Assembly: GCA_013420905.1 (NCBI GenBank)
Contig: JAAXNY010000017.1
Coordinates: 310,001 to 374,000, forward strand
DNA length: 64,000 bases
Direction of reading: 5' to 3'
Source of the DNA: Collybia mongolica
Lineage: Eukaryota; Basidiomycota; Agaricomycetes; Agaricales; Clitocybaceae
The translations under genes and the position numbers were made by a program. The notes beneath the pieces are model-generated. The model did not search any database. It was given only the letters and a program-made list of their open reading frames with translations, and was not told the origin of the DNA. This document shows positions 46,320-58,007 of the stretch, piece after piece. Within the stretch, counting starts at the first letter, position 1, and each line of letters starts with the position of its first letter.

Positions 46320-46690
46320 AGCTTGATATTCATCTTCGTTTGTAACGGAGGTGACCACAGGTTGGTACCATATCATCGTTACACCCTCCTCGCCCGTTGG
46401 GGCGATATCCGTGAACCGGCGAAACTTACCGGTCAGGTTCGACTCCCCATTTTGAGTATGGGGTCATTCGTGAGCGCACTTCACGTTTGACCTGGCCTAC
46501 ATAGCATCATATGACGAGGTGTGTCCCCCCACACATCAAGCTATTGCCAAATACGACTTCAGGGAGGTCGAATTCTGGGATTGTACTCTCCCACTGCAGT
46601 GTTGATGACTCCAACTTGTCGGAGGTTGTACGCGATCCTTATCAACAAACTTATTGCTGTGTGAATGAACATTGTCCAGACAGAGTTGGA
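46320..46690. repeat. Duplicated spacer block upstream of copy 4
   Basis: The segment from 'gatattcatcttcgtttgt' (46324) through 'cgatccttatc' (46635) aligns in order with 44105-44320 upstream of the copy 2 relic, and its 46495-46615 part aligns with the two spacer blocks. This links copies 2 and 4 as the closer pair by flanks. Confidence 0.6.
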
Positions 46691-47507
46691 TACTGGAACG
46701 GAGGAGAGCTATTGTTCACATAGCATCTTGAGAGGGACAGCGGGAGTCGTGACTTAGCTCTCGAGGCTGAGGCCTGAGCTGGCCTGAGGCGAGGTACCTG
46801 CCAAGAATGCTTTTTACATAAGCGGCGTTTCCCTGTGCCTTCATGAACCGGGAAAGTTGAGAAACGGATATCAAACGTTCGTTTGGCTACTTGAATGTCC
46901 ATTTCGTCTTTCAACGTGTTTTTGCAGTACGGTCGTTTTTGCGAGCAGCACAGGTACTCACAGCAGCGTCAAACTCCTCCGCTCAGTTGTCCGAGATTTC
47001 TACCACGTTCCCGTTGAAGCGAGTTAGTCAAGTTTAAGTTGGTTGATTTATGCCCCTGCCCCTGTTTTTACATATCCATTTTGCATGAAATGCTGGTCAG
47101 AGGGTTGAATTGATATGTACGGCTCATGGTTAAGGCCAATGTGCATATGCAGAGAAGCACAAACGACACGTTTGACCAAACGGCAGGGTTTGGTTGAAGC
47201 AACGAGTCAAAGTTCTGACTCGCTGCAATCCAGGAACGCTTTCCAGGCACCAGGTGCGATTTGTTTGCCAGCGCCGTTCGCACAAAACCGCTTATGTAAT
47301 CGGACGACATTAACGTTAACAAGGGTAACAATTAACGGCGTTCAATCGCAAGTAACCCTGAACTTGGCGGTGTCTGTTTTTTTTCCAGCCCACGTCCCAT
47401 CCACTTCAACCCTCTTTTGAATGCGCTGAAGAGTTTCGGCTTCGCCCCCCTTTGCATTTATACCACAGTGGACGCTCTTTAACCTCTAAATTTGCTTTTC
47501 TCTCGAC
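46691..47507. other. Intergenic region
   Basis: About 800 bp between the peptide array and SYG1. Open frames (46651-46914, 47068-47331, 47115-47420) overlap and have no recognisable domains. Nothing specific is visible; the promoter of SYG1 is expected near 47400-47500, where 'tttataccac' occurs. Confidence 0.4.
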
Positions 47508-50500
47508 ATGAAGTTTGCGCGGTAAGCCTCATGCTTCTCCGCCGACATGCCAAGGGCTAATTTTTGCATGCAAAGCTATCTCGAAGATACCCAGGTATCA
47601 CCTCTTCTTCGACCAGGACTTGCCTTTTTGCTTAAACTCTAGCTCCCTAGACCCCTGAATGGAAGAAAGCATACATGTGTGTCTCTAAACTTCTATTCAC
47701 ATCCGGTGTTAATTGGATTGGTTCCAGCGACTACCGGGGCTTGAAGAAACTAATCACTGTGATTCGGAAGGCTCGGGAGGGATTGATCGAGGCCTCTTCA
47801 CCTACGGAGCTACGGGATGATGAACAGACAGTAAGGCCGTCGCGGCCGTCTGATGTTTTTGAGCCGGATACTACTCAAGATGAATCTCCGCGACCATCCG
47901 ACGAGACTGTTTCCTCTCAGCGAATCTCTAACCGTACGGGTACTGGGCTCCATACATCGTTTCAAACTCCCCCGAAACCGCCGCCCATCGATACCTCCGG
48001 TGTACATTACATTCGAGATCAGCCACGACGAAGTTCCGCGCGCGGGCGCAGACCATCATTTGCACAAGCAATATCTCTTGCCAATTTCAGAAAACGTCCC
48101 CAGAGTTTTCACAGCAGGAGTGAGTTATGAACATGCATATGAGCCTTGTTGCTGAAGCAAAAAAAAATTACCAAAGTGGGCAGTGCGGCGTCCCGTCTCG
48201 CTAATCCGCTAGCGGCTCTCCCCCTACATGATCTTTTCACCCTTTTATCGCCGCAGGAATTAGCGTTCTTCACGAAACTTGACGCTGAATTGGACAAAAT
48301 TGAATCTTTTTTTGTCGCTCGGGAAACCGAAATGCAGGCGCGAACCAAGCTTCTACATGTTCAATTGGACGAACTAAGTGACCACAAGAAACTCGTTCAA
48401 GTAAGCTACAGACACCAACAACCTCTAACCTTTTCTATCCTATTTCCTATTACCCCTCCTCATGTTAATTTTAGGCTGCTCATCCTAAAAATGCTCTGTC
48501 GTGGACTGCGGTAGCAATATCTAACGTAAAGGGCCGATTCAGGCCCAAAATGCCTCGTGTTGATAGCAGACGCACTGAAAGAAGCGTGCAATCCTCTGTA
48601 GCCTCTGTGGTGAGCCCGTCTTGGTATTTTTAGAATGACTTCTAAAGGACTCTTCCCCAGAGGAAGAAATTGGCTTCCATACTAGAGTCCGGAGACAAAG
48701 GTAAAGAGAAGGAGAAGGAAAGTGATGGGAGTGGGGATGAAGATGGCTCTCCTGGGGGCTCAAGACGTGTGCCCCTTTCATCAGATCCCGAAGACTATCT
48801 GTACGCAAAGAAAAAGCTCAAGAAGGCCGTCTTAGAGAACTATCGGTACGTAATGTTCCAATCTAAATGCGTTGACTTCATCTTTATCTCTATCACGAAA
48901 CTGCTAGTGGTCTAGAAGTGCTCTATAACTACCGGGTTTGTTGTTCATTCATTGGGCACAATATTTCGGCTTATTCCAGGAAAGATTTTAAACATCACGG
49001 GCTTCCGCAAAGCGCTCAAAAAATTTGAGAAGATATCAGGGGTAAGGTTTCAAATCGAGCCCATCCACTGCCCGCTTACACTAGACTCGTATTTGTGGTG
49101 CAGATCCCGGCCCAACGTCAGTACATGACAGAACGAGTATGTGAAAAGAATCTATTTGAATTGACCCGTTCATTGATTCTCTCGAAATACAATAAATAGG
49201 TAGAGACAAGCGCGTTCGCGTCTGATTCGACCGTCCGCCGTATGATGAAGGATATGCAGGACCTGTATGCCATGGTCTTCGGTGCGTAGCTATAATCTTG
49301 ATATGACGTGATGTGTTTTTAACTTCCTACTCAGTTCGTGGTGATAAAAAAAGAGCCATGGCGCGCCTCCGGGCGGGCTCTTATGTTAAAAGCCACCACT
49401 ACAGTGTGTTCAGATCGGGAGCATTCATGGGTCTCGCTCTTCCTGCGCTGGTCACAGGGTTATATCATTGTAAGAACGCCTTTCATTGTTTGTCCACCAG
49501 GTATTCACACCTTGCACGGCACCCAGCGTTTCAAGAGGACACGCGGGAAGACATTCCTGGATGGGATGGCTTAATGTTCATTTATGCAATCCTACTGGTG
49601 CCCGTCCTTTTTTCAGTGCTTGTGGGAGTAAATTTGTTGGTGTGGTCTCGTTCAAGGATCAACTATGTTTTCATCTTCGGTAAGGTCCTCCTACATTGCT
49701 AGGGGTAATTGTCGTTAACCGAGGGATTTTCAAGAACTCGATACACGAACTCGCTTGGACTACCGCGAATATTATGAAGTACGATGATATTGCACCATCC
49801 CTCTGATCTGTTGCTGATCAATTTTTAGACGCCAAGTATATTATTAGCAGGGTTATGTTATGCATTCTGGTTATCATTCGCGCAAATTGGGGCGCCTTCT
49901 GTGTCGCCTACCATATGGCCCCTCGTTTGGCTAGGTTTCGTTGCTTTCATTATGATCGATCCTTTGCCGATACTATTTAAACCATCTCGGTACTGGCTCA
50001 TTCGAAACGTCGGGAAACTCCTGATCTCAGGTACTCGTCGCGTTGAAGTAAGTAACCTCGAATTATTTTTTTCTTAATAAAGTCGTTTTTGACCTTTTAT
50101 CCTTTTTTTGTTTTTCTAGTTCACAGATTTCTGGATGGGGTAAACAATACCTAAATCTATGCACGAACGTGTATACTGATATCGGCGCCTTTCAGGGATC
50201 AATTTTGCAGTTTAGTATTTACACTTTCAAATCTTTATCTATTCGGCTGTGTATATGCAAATGGGATTGATGAAACATGGAGGAAATGTGGATCCTCGAA
50301 TCCTCGCTGGTACCTGGCTTTCCTCTTAGCGGCTCTGCCGTCGTTTGTTCGTTTGGTACAGAGTATAAGACGTTACGCAGATTCCAAGCTCTCCACTCAT
50401 CTTATCAATGTTTGTATTTTTGGTACTAATTTGCGTATCCAACTAATCGCAAGTTATCTTTTATTCTGTATATGCAGGGGGGGAAATATGCATCTGGGAT

Positions 50501-51253
50501 TGTCGCTTTTTTCTTCTTTTATCTATGGAGACATCAAGGTCCGTGCTTTTACTCTCATAGCAAGAAATGACTGGTTGACTATATAACACGCTCCAGGAAG
50601 CGGGCGCGGCGCAATTTTTGTGCTCTGGGTCGTCTTCAGTTCCATATATTCTATTTATGCAACCTCCTGGGTAGACATTTCATACTCATCATCCCGAAAA
50701 CCAACTCAGACATCTTTAGGACCTTATTATGGATTGGTCATTCTTGAAAATACGCTCTCCTTACCCACTTTTACGGCCGGAACTCGTGTATACTAACCAC
50801 GTCCCGGTATGTCAATGCCTAAAATTATTCTGACAAACCCCTTGCTCACCCAGTAAAGTTGTACTATTTTGCAATAGTAAGCATCAGGTGCTACAAAGCT
50901 GACTGGACTAGCGCTTAATATATCTCGCAGGTTACCAACGTCTTAATCCGATTCATCTGGATATTCTACATACCGCACCACGAGCCCAACATTTACCTCC
51001 GAACCTTCATCGCTGGAATGCTGGAGATGCTTCGGAGATGGCAATGGAACTTTTGTAAGCTTAAATTGCCATCTCCCTTCGCTGATACAGGCCTGACCTC
51101 ACTCGGATAGACCGTTTAGAGAACGAACACCTGGGTAATATGGATCAGTACCGCGTGACAAGAGAGGTTCCCCTCCCGTATTCATTCGACGACGCGGGCC
51201 GTGAAGACGATAACGACGACGACGGGGATGAAGATGTGTTGCCAAAAAATTAA
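47508..51253 (+). CDS. SPX-EXS phosphate exporter/sensor (SYG1/XPR1 family)
   Basis: N-terminal SPX domain built from tiny exons: 'MKFAR' / 'YLEDTQ' / 'TPEWKKAYI' / 'DYRGLKKLITVIRKA', then 'LSPQELAFFTKLDAELDKIE', 'LYAKKKLKKAVLENYRGLEV', 'NITGFRKALKKFEKISGI'. The lysines in these helices bind inositol pyrophosphates in the family. Membrane segments follow ('FMGLALPALVTGLYH', 'GLMFIYAILLVPVLFSVLVG', 'FWLSFAQIGAPSVSPTIWPL'), then the EXS domain: 'RNVGKLLISGTRRVEFTDFW', 'RWYLAFLLAALPSFVRLVQS', 'RRYADSK', 'HEPNIYLRTFIAGMLEMLRR', 'WNFYRLENEH'. The C-terminus is acidic ('DDNDDDGDEDV') and ends at 51253. XPR1 exports phosphate; yeast Syg1 is linked to G-protein signalling. Reads intact. Confidence 0.9.
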
Positions 51254-52294
51254 CCTCCGGTCTACATCATTCATGACACCCCAAAACCTAGATAGAGCCC
51301 GCTCTGAGCCCTTTTTTTTTTAAACACCGTATCCCCTCTAGACGATACCTTCCGCTCCTTTGATTTTTCCACATCTATTTATATCATTGCTTCTCACTAA
51401 ATATCTTCAAGAAGCCATAGTGATAAGTCATACCGCGCCAGAACCACGGAGACTCGCACGTCCCACTGTACACGGAGAAAAATGGCACGGATAAGGGATT
51501 GGGGAACACGCTCACGGTCCCTAAATTCTGGCCACGGCATCTTCCGGTTTCCCAAAACCCCCGCCGTCTTCTTATAATCTGGGGTGATAGCGTGATCCTA
51601 AGCGCGACCTGGCACGCGTAGCACGCGGTGTCGTGACACCCTGCAATTCCTTCCGAACACGAACGATATGTCTGATTGGAACCACCGACGAGAACTTTAT
51701 TCGACGTGGGGTCACTGGGCGCCTGTATTTGGAGAAATTGTGTGATTATCATCTGCTCATCTGCTCAAGCAGTCTCTTAAACTTTTTCTATATTATCGAA
51801 TCGCGGCATCCTCCTATCTTTCGAAAATCAGGGTGTGATTGAGCGAGTGGTATCACGTGTTCACTGGGCGAATTCGCATCGCGATCCTCATCGCAGGTCG
51901 CGCAACGCCTGATCCAGCCTGTCCGGGAACTAGATGAGACAGGGGCAGATATCCTTGTCATGGTACAGATACTTTGCGCTTACTGGTCCCAAAAGGCTAC
52001 GCGTGGGCCGTTGCCGGAGGACAAATCTGATCCAACGCAAATTCGAAATGAAAAAAACCTGATCGTGAATACGTCACGTGCGGGACACGCCGAGCCAATG
52101 GCCCATCGGGCTATCTCATCTTAATCCTTAATCTGAATCGAATCGTCAACGATGCCTCGTTCGCATATCTTACAACACAAAGAGTACAGGATCATACAGT
52201 ATTGCAAGGTGGGAAAACACAGATGTGGTAAGAAAAACAAGGGCCCAGAGCCCAAACCTAGCGACAACCTTATACCAGAGTCAAAAAAACGGAA
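51254..52294. other. Convergent intergenic region
   Basis: About 1 kb between the convergent SYG1 and FKBP12 genes. The open frame on the minus strand at 51384-51752 (122 codons) has no recognisable domain. A run of nine T near 51310 fits the SYG1 3' end. No further features seen. Confidence 0.4.
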
Positions 52295-52905
52295 TCAGGA
52301 CTTCTTGTTGACCTTGAGCAGCTCGACCTCAAACTTGAGCGTCGAATTGGGTGGTATCACGGGTGGGAATCCGCGGGAGCCATATGCCTAGACAGGATAC
52401 GATTTAGAACATTACGGAATGGATCATGCTGCGAACGTCACGCACATAATCAGGTGTAGCTGTCAGGATGGCTCTCTCGCCCACCGATAGTTGGGGAACA
52501 CCTAAAGTCAGTGATGATCAGTAACCAAGAGCGCCCAAGTGAAACCTGACCGCACCCTCATCCCAGCCCTTGATCACCTTTCCCGTGCCGATTTCCGTCT
52601 CAAACGGTGAGCCGCTATTTCAGATGAGCATCGAGTGGAACAGATAGAGCGCGATGCTCACCGATCCCGACTTGAGTCGAACTTTTTGCCGTCCAGAAGG
52701 GTACCCACATAGTGAATTGTGACTTTGTCTGGATCGATAACGATTTCAGCAGACGATTGCAATCGCGAGTAGAGGTGGACGTACCACCCTTCTTGGGGTA
52801 TGTGGCGCCGTCGCCGGGCGAGAGTTGTTCGACAGTGACACCCTGTAGAAGGATGCAGGGTTAGAATATAAATAATAGTAAATGAAGGGAGGGAGGGCTG
52901 GCCAT
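52295..52905 (-). CDS. FKBP12-type peptidyl-prolyl isomerase
   Basis: Small FK506/rapamycin-binding prolyl isomerase of about 108 residues. Exons spell '[19 protein letters not shown]', '[20 protein letters not shown]', '[20 protein letters not shown]', '[20 protein letters not shown]' and '[20 protein letters not shown]', ending 'LLKVNKKS' at 52295. Active-site aromatic and acidic residues (Y and D of 'TIHYVG..', 'FDSSRD', W of 'KGWDEG', Y of 'DYAYG') are all present. The start is odd: the ATG at 52905 would be joined to 'GVTV' by an intron beginning right after the ATG, but the donor there reads 'gccagc', not GT. Either a rare GC donor is used or a first exon lies elsewhere. Cytosolic; in fungi it mediates rapamycin/FK506 action. 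Confidence 0.85.
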
Positions 52906-53503
52906 AATGTGAAGCTACTCGATAATGAAACGATTATCAGAGAAGAGGTGAAGGTGCAGCTTTGACCACCGACACTTATAGAGAGCGGAAGCGGAGTGCG
53001 GATCTTGATCCGATAGATCTGGCATTGTCCGGCACTCTTGTCATCCTTCGATCATTTTGCACTGCCGTTCGTCGATACCATTAAACCTTCACCTCTCCAT
53101 GGAGCAGAAAACGGAATTCACGGAATGAAACGACGGGTCGTCTTCCCCACATAACCATAAACGTTGCTGTCACTTGGTATTAAGGGGCTGATTGAGTCTA
53201 TTTGCCGAACAAGATCTGCCGCGAACAAACAGAACGGACTCGGAATTTATAACAAGCCCTTCAAGTTGCCGAATCTGAGGTAACTGCAAGTCAGTTGTAG
53301 GGAAACTCCACGGCACCATTGTACATCTAACTGGAAGTGAACATATTTCCCCACAATCCTCACTGTCGTCATCGAGCGATTAATTAAGGTTTAGTATGTT
53401 ATTCAAGCCTTGAGAATAAGAACATCAATATTCGAACACGCCGCCTCCGCGTGACAAAAAGCGCAATTCTTCCGTGACTACACGTTCCGTCAGGCCAACC
53501 ACG

Positions 53504-54313
53504 ATGGCAGAATCTAACGGAGCTGCGAAGGCTTATCGAAAGGCCTATCTCCCCCTTGAATCTAACCCCCAAGTCTTCACCCAGCTGATCAATAATCTGG
53601 GCATATCAGCCCTCGAATTCCAAGATGTCTTCTCCGTCGATGAACCCGACCTACTTGCCATGGTACCGCGCCCAGTATACGCCCTGGTCCTCGTTTTTCC
53701 AACAACCCCGACGTATGAGGATCAGATCTCTAAGGAGGAAGCAACCAGAGACAAATATACGGGCAGCGGAGCCGGGGAAGATGTGATCTGGTTCCAGCAG
53801 ACGATTCACAATGCATGTGGGCTCTACGGGATCTTGCACTCAGTTTCCAATGGCGATGCTACGAATTTCATCGGTCCGTACGGTTGATTATATTGCTCGC
53901 TTGTGCAAACTCCCACACTGATGTGGATATGTCAAACAGGTCCCGGCTCTGCCCTTGCTAAGCTCCTCGCGTCTTGTTTACCTCTAGCCCCCCATGAGCG
54001 TGCTCTAGCCCTTGAAGATTCGGAAGAGCTCGAAGAAGCACATGCCGCCGCAGGTGCTCAAGGTGACACAGCCGCCCCAACATCTGCCGAAGATGAAGTC
54101 GATTTCCATTACGTCGCCTTCGTCAAGTCAAAGGCAGGTCATGTCTACGAAATGGATGGATCTAAGAAAGGCCCTGTAGACAGGGGCACGGTCTTAAGTG
54201 GAAATGAGGACTTGTTGAGTGAGGGTGCACTGAAATTTGTGAGGGAGTTTATCTACCGAGAGAAAGATGGGAATCTAAATTTCAGTCTGATGGCATTAGT
54301 TCCTACTCAGTAA
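53504..54313 (+). CDS. Ubiquitin C-terminal hydrolase (UCH, peptidase C12)
   Basis: Cysteine deubiquitinase that trims small adducts from ubiquitin. Two exons joined by a short intron (about 53873-53939, gtccgt...caaacag) give about 247 residues, the usual size for Yuh1/UCHL proteins. The catalytic glutamine and cysteine lie in 'WFQQTIHNACGLYGILH', the histidine in 'FHYVAFVK' and the aspartate in 'YEMDGSKKGP', all at expected spacing. The crossover-loop region ('EELEEAHAAAGAQGD') is alanine-rich. Start at 53504 ('MAESNGAA') has good context; an in-frame ATG at 53474 would add ten residues. Divergent from FKBP12, 600 bp apart. Confidence 0.9.
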
Positions 54314-56279
54314 ACTCTTTGCTAGTACGTTCACTGTACAATTGATAACTCGAACCACGACTGATGTCATTCGGCGATATAGCCATAGTAAACTCTGCGT
54401 AACGGTAAATTTTATCCAGTAAAACCGGTTAGTGTTAGTTGACGGCACGTGCACGTGAGCATGTCCTCAAATTGCGGACGTGAACGTGTTCTCCTCAACA
54501 ATGTTTTCCCAGACGTAGACTCACGTTACGTCAACAAGCGCCGCAGCATCCTTCCAACGATGTAGAAAGCACCCCAGAACGTGTCGCGTTTTTTAATCTA
54601 TCGCGTCATTGCAACACCGAACATATCAGTTGAGTAGGCACAGTCTGATATTCTACGCACATGTCGCGTGTTGATGGTGGAGACGAAATGAGGGACGGAC
54701 AGAAGGTAGTGATACTGTGACAATTTTAGCCTGGGCAACCCTTTCGTCTCAAGGTCATTCTATTACGGCATATTGATAAATCACCAGGTCGTGCACATGA
54801 CAGCCTTTTACGATCCGGTCCAAGTAGAAGACGAGGGCCGTAGCTTCGACGAACGCTAGTCTCCGGGTCTATAACAAGCACTGACAGGAAGTCCGATATC
54901 GGTGAGCGATCATTCACATTATGTTCGAGAGATCGCTCTGGGTGTGGATGAAAAAATCGATCATGTCCTGCAAGAATATTTAGAAGTAAAGCAGGGAGGC
55001 CCCTGCATCAGGCCTCGTTCCATCACGCAAACACCAATGATCAAGAATGGAAACCCCGCAATATGATTTTCGGTAGCCACTTGCCTATCCGGGTGGACGG
55101 TCATTGAATTGGTGGTTTCTCAGTGATGAGGCACGTATCGGTGGACATTGAGCCCATAACACACGAGGCGCTAGATCCGACGGAGACACAGAGAACCAGC
55201 TTCGATAGTTGAGCATATGCAACGGGCCCATAAGAAAGGTAAGGCCCAAGCTACTGGCAAATGAAAGACGTGTAGTCTTGCACTCCGAGGCCCCGATGGA
55301 CGCGCTGGTCATGCCAGTGGGGTGAAGGCAAGGCGCGAAGAGGAATGGGGGAATTGAAATGCCTCGAGAGGTAACACGGGTTATACTGGGGTCTCCGACC
55401 ACGCAGGCCGATATCACCATTGCACGGATGAACAGTTGTTGATACACGTGCTTTCATTAGGCATGGTCTCATGGTCGTGCCAAGCAAAGTGCGCTATGAA
55501 GGTGGGGAAGGGGATCAGTTTACGGAGCGGGTTTCTACAACGTTCATAGGTGATTGGTGGGGTGAAGAAGGTTGAGAATGAATGTGAAGGAGTCACCCAG
55601 GGCAGTAGCCGTAAAGCTTGCGATGCTTCACGTCATTCCCAAACAATGGTCCAGAGGTTTCGCTTAATTTCGCTTCAGGTATTGTCAATCCTTGGCGACT
55701 TGACGTTTGCGTAAACGAGGTCCAACAGTGGCGGGATGGATAGATGGCGAGGATTACTCGAGGAAAGCGGGAATGTCGTGTGTCCCAGGTCCCACCTGCG
55801 ATTGCTTGCTAAAAGTACGACATGTCATATTTGTGCAACGTCTGGACGAGAGCGTGACATAGTTGCCAATGCCCTACAATCACGCTTGATACAGGTGTCA
55901 AGTGGAAGCCATACCGCTGGTACTTCAGCTTAGTATCACTTTGGGGTTCAGGAAGAAACTCCGGGGTTAGTAACTAACATGGTGGCTTTGAAGGGGGTTA
56001 TTCATAGATATTAATAACATGTTACTAACAATCATGCACAAAACTGGGACATTGGCATCATCACATGGTACAACAACACATCAATGGTAAGGACATGGCT
56101 GTTCTGTATCTGTAGATCCACCACAAGTTTGAGACATTTTCAGTAAATGATTCAATGGAAAGGGAGTCAGTTGTGGGAGGATGTAGGGTACAGGTTAGCA
56201 GAAAATCTAGTGAGCTTCATAACCCATTAGCTCCTCCAGCTGACTCCACTTAATTGTACTAAGCCACTCTTCAGTAACA

Positions 56280-56535
56280 GGTCAGACTCAGTATAAAGCA
56301 GAAGTTGATCTGTGGTCAGTGAATGGTAGGCTTTTAGTCAGATTGGACCTGAGACTGACTAATATGCATTTTTGAGACATTTGACTGACTAGCTTTAGTC
56401 AATTGATTGACATACTTAGTCAAGCCCTGGTCAATTGACATTCAATAGTCAGTTATGGGTCAGTCAATATGCATTGATTATTAAATGTGGTTCAATTTTC
56501 AGTCATCCACCAGTCAGTCCTGAGTCAGTGTTCCA
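56280..56535. repeat. GTCA/TGAC-dense tract
   Basis: About 250 bp contain well over a dozen GTCA or TGAC tetramers in both orientations, including 'gactgacta', 'gtcaattgattgac', 'gtcaattgac' and 'gtcagtcctgagtcagt', and two near copies of 'aatatgcatt'. Density is far above that of neighbouring sequence. It may be a subterminal repeat region of a DNA transposon or a cluster of binding sites. Confidence 0.45.
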
Positions 56536-57654
56536 TCAATTAATGCTGGCCAGTAGTTTTTATATTATATTATTTCTAGTACATGGAGTTGATCTAGCTA
56601 CACCATTGCAAAGCCTCAAAATCATTTCTCTCTATCATTTCCCCTGTGTCTTGAATGGCATGGTTAGTTATATGGATGGAATGATGGAATGCCCACCATG
56701 CTGTGTGGTGCAGGGCACACAACAATACTACCTAGAAGGCAGCAATGTCATCATCAAGTCATAATATATATAATAAAATTTGAAGCTTACAATTTTTGCT
56801 ACACCTCATACCATCCCTACCAGGTCTTGGAGATAGCCATTCAAGGGGAATGCAGTGTTGTCAATGTTGATGGCAAAGTGAACTTGAGCAGTACAGTGTT
56901 TTTTTGCAGTTGTGGGAAGGGATTAACAGAACTGTTGCAATGAAAGCTTTAGTGCCTGACCAATAAAATTGATCAGTTTAGAGACTCACAATTTACAAAA
57001 ACTGTTGAAGGCCTGAACCTAAAGTGTTATCATCTCAATTAGTAGTGTGATTCAGGTATGGCTGCGCAACGGAGAGGAGCAAGGTGAGTAGCACAGCTTG
57101 GTGTAATGATGCGGTGAAGGAATCCACGACACAGCAGCCAGAGCTGTTCAGGGCAGGTCTTACAAACTTCAAAGAAATAACCTATTTTCGTAAGCCAATT
57201 ACTGAGAACACCCATTCAAGCAAGCTGAGAACCAAAAACAAAAGAAAGGTTTTTCAAATCTCTTGGCAATTTATTTTGGCTTGGTAGGAACATAAGTTGG
57301 ACTACTGCCTGACCACAGGACAACATCCAGACCAGGGTCAGACCTGTGCACCACCTAACACTGACTAATCTTTTTACTGAGGGTCAGAGACCAGGTTGGG
57401 CAGATCTGTTCACTCCACTCTAACTAGCCAAAATACTTGTTGAAAAACATACTGCTTGTTGATCATCTATCAAGCCACCTGAGTCTAATTCATTCTCCTC
57501 ATTGTTTATCACTAATCACTCCATACAGGCATGTTTTAAGACTGTTTCTGTGTGTAGGAGCTCAAAGTTTTTTTTTGTTCCCCACATATCATGTGTATAG
57601 TCATGTGATGTGGCCAAATGTTTGAGACCCAAATTCTTGAAGAGGTAGAGGACA

Positions 57655-57740
57655 ACTTTGTCACAAGAGGGATTCAGGACTAGTGTATTGCAAAGGTTCT
57701 GTCCATAATTGGACAGCCCCATCTATATAGGTGCATTGGA
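57655..57740. repeat. LTR-like repeat fragment, second copy
   Basis: Shares 'gtcacaagagg', 'ttgcaaaggt' and 'ccccatctatata' in order with 1-110. No second LTR and no internal coding part were found nearby, so this is probably a solo or truncated LTR. Confidence 0.4.
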
Positions 57741-58007
57741 GAAATAGTTTGGAGCTAAGTTGGAAACCTATAACAGCCCACTAGGGCTGCACAAATGGCT
57801 GGTAAAAGGGGGCTCCTGGGCTATGTGTGCAATGTGATACAATGAGATCTATCTCAATGCTACACACACCAATCTGACACACAACACACAACTATAGGAA
57901 TTGAGTACATTTGTGTAATTTATGAACGGTGCACTAAGAACAAGATTATAACTGACAATAATGAAGCGGAGAAGAACAATACTACCATGACCAAGATCTT
58001 GCAAAGA

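Larger units (their letters stand above)
54314..58007. other. Long gene-free, repeat-rich region
   Basis: 3.7 kb without a supportable gene. 54420-54640 has several ACGTG/CACGT motifs. 54700-55930 shows short conflicting open frames. From 55970 the composition changes to AT-rich sequence with repetitive 'gtca' motifs (56280-56530) and an LTR-like fragment at 57655-57740. It may be an old, non-coding transposon; no transposase or reverse transcriptase motif was found. Confidence 0.5.

Noticed and set aside
55085..55447. 120-codon minus-strand open frame
   Set aside because: Overlaps others in different frames, no domain and no supporting splice signals.
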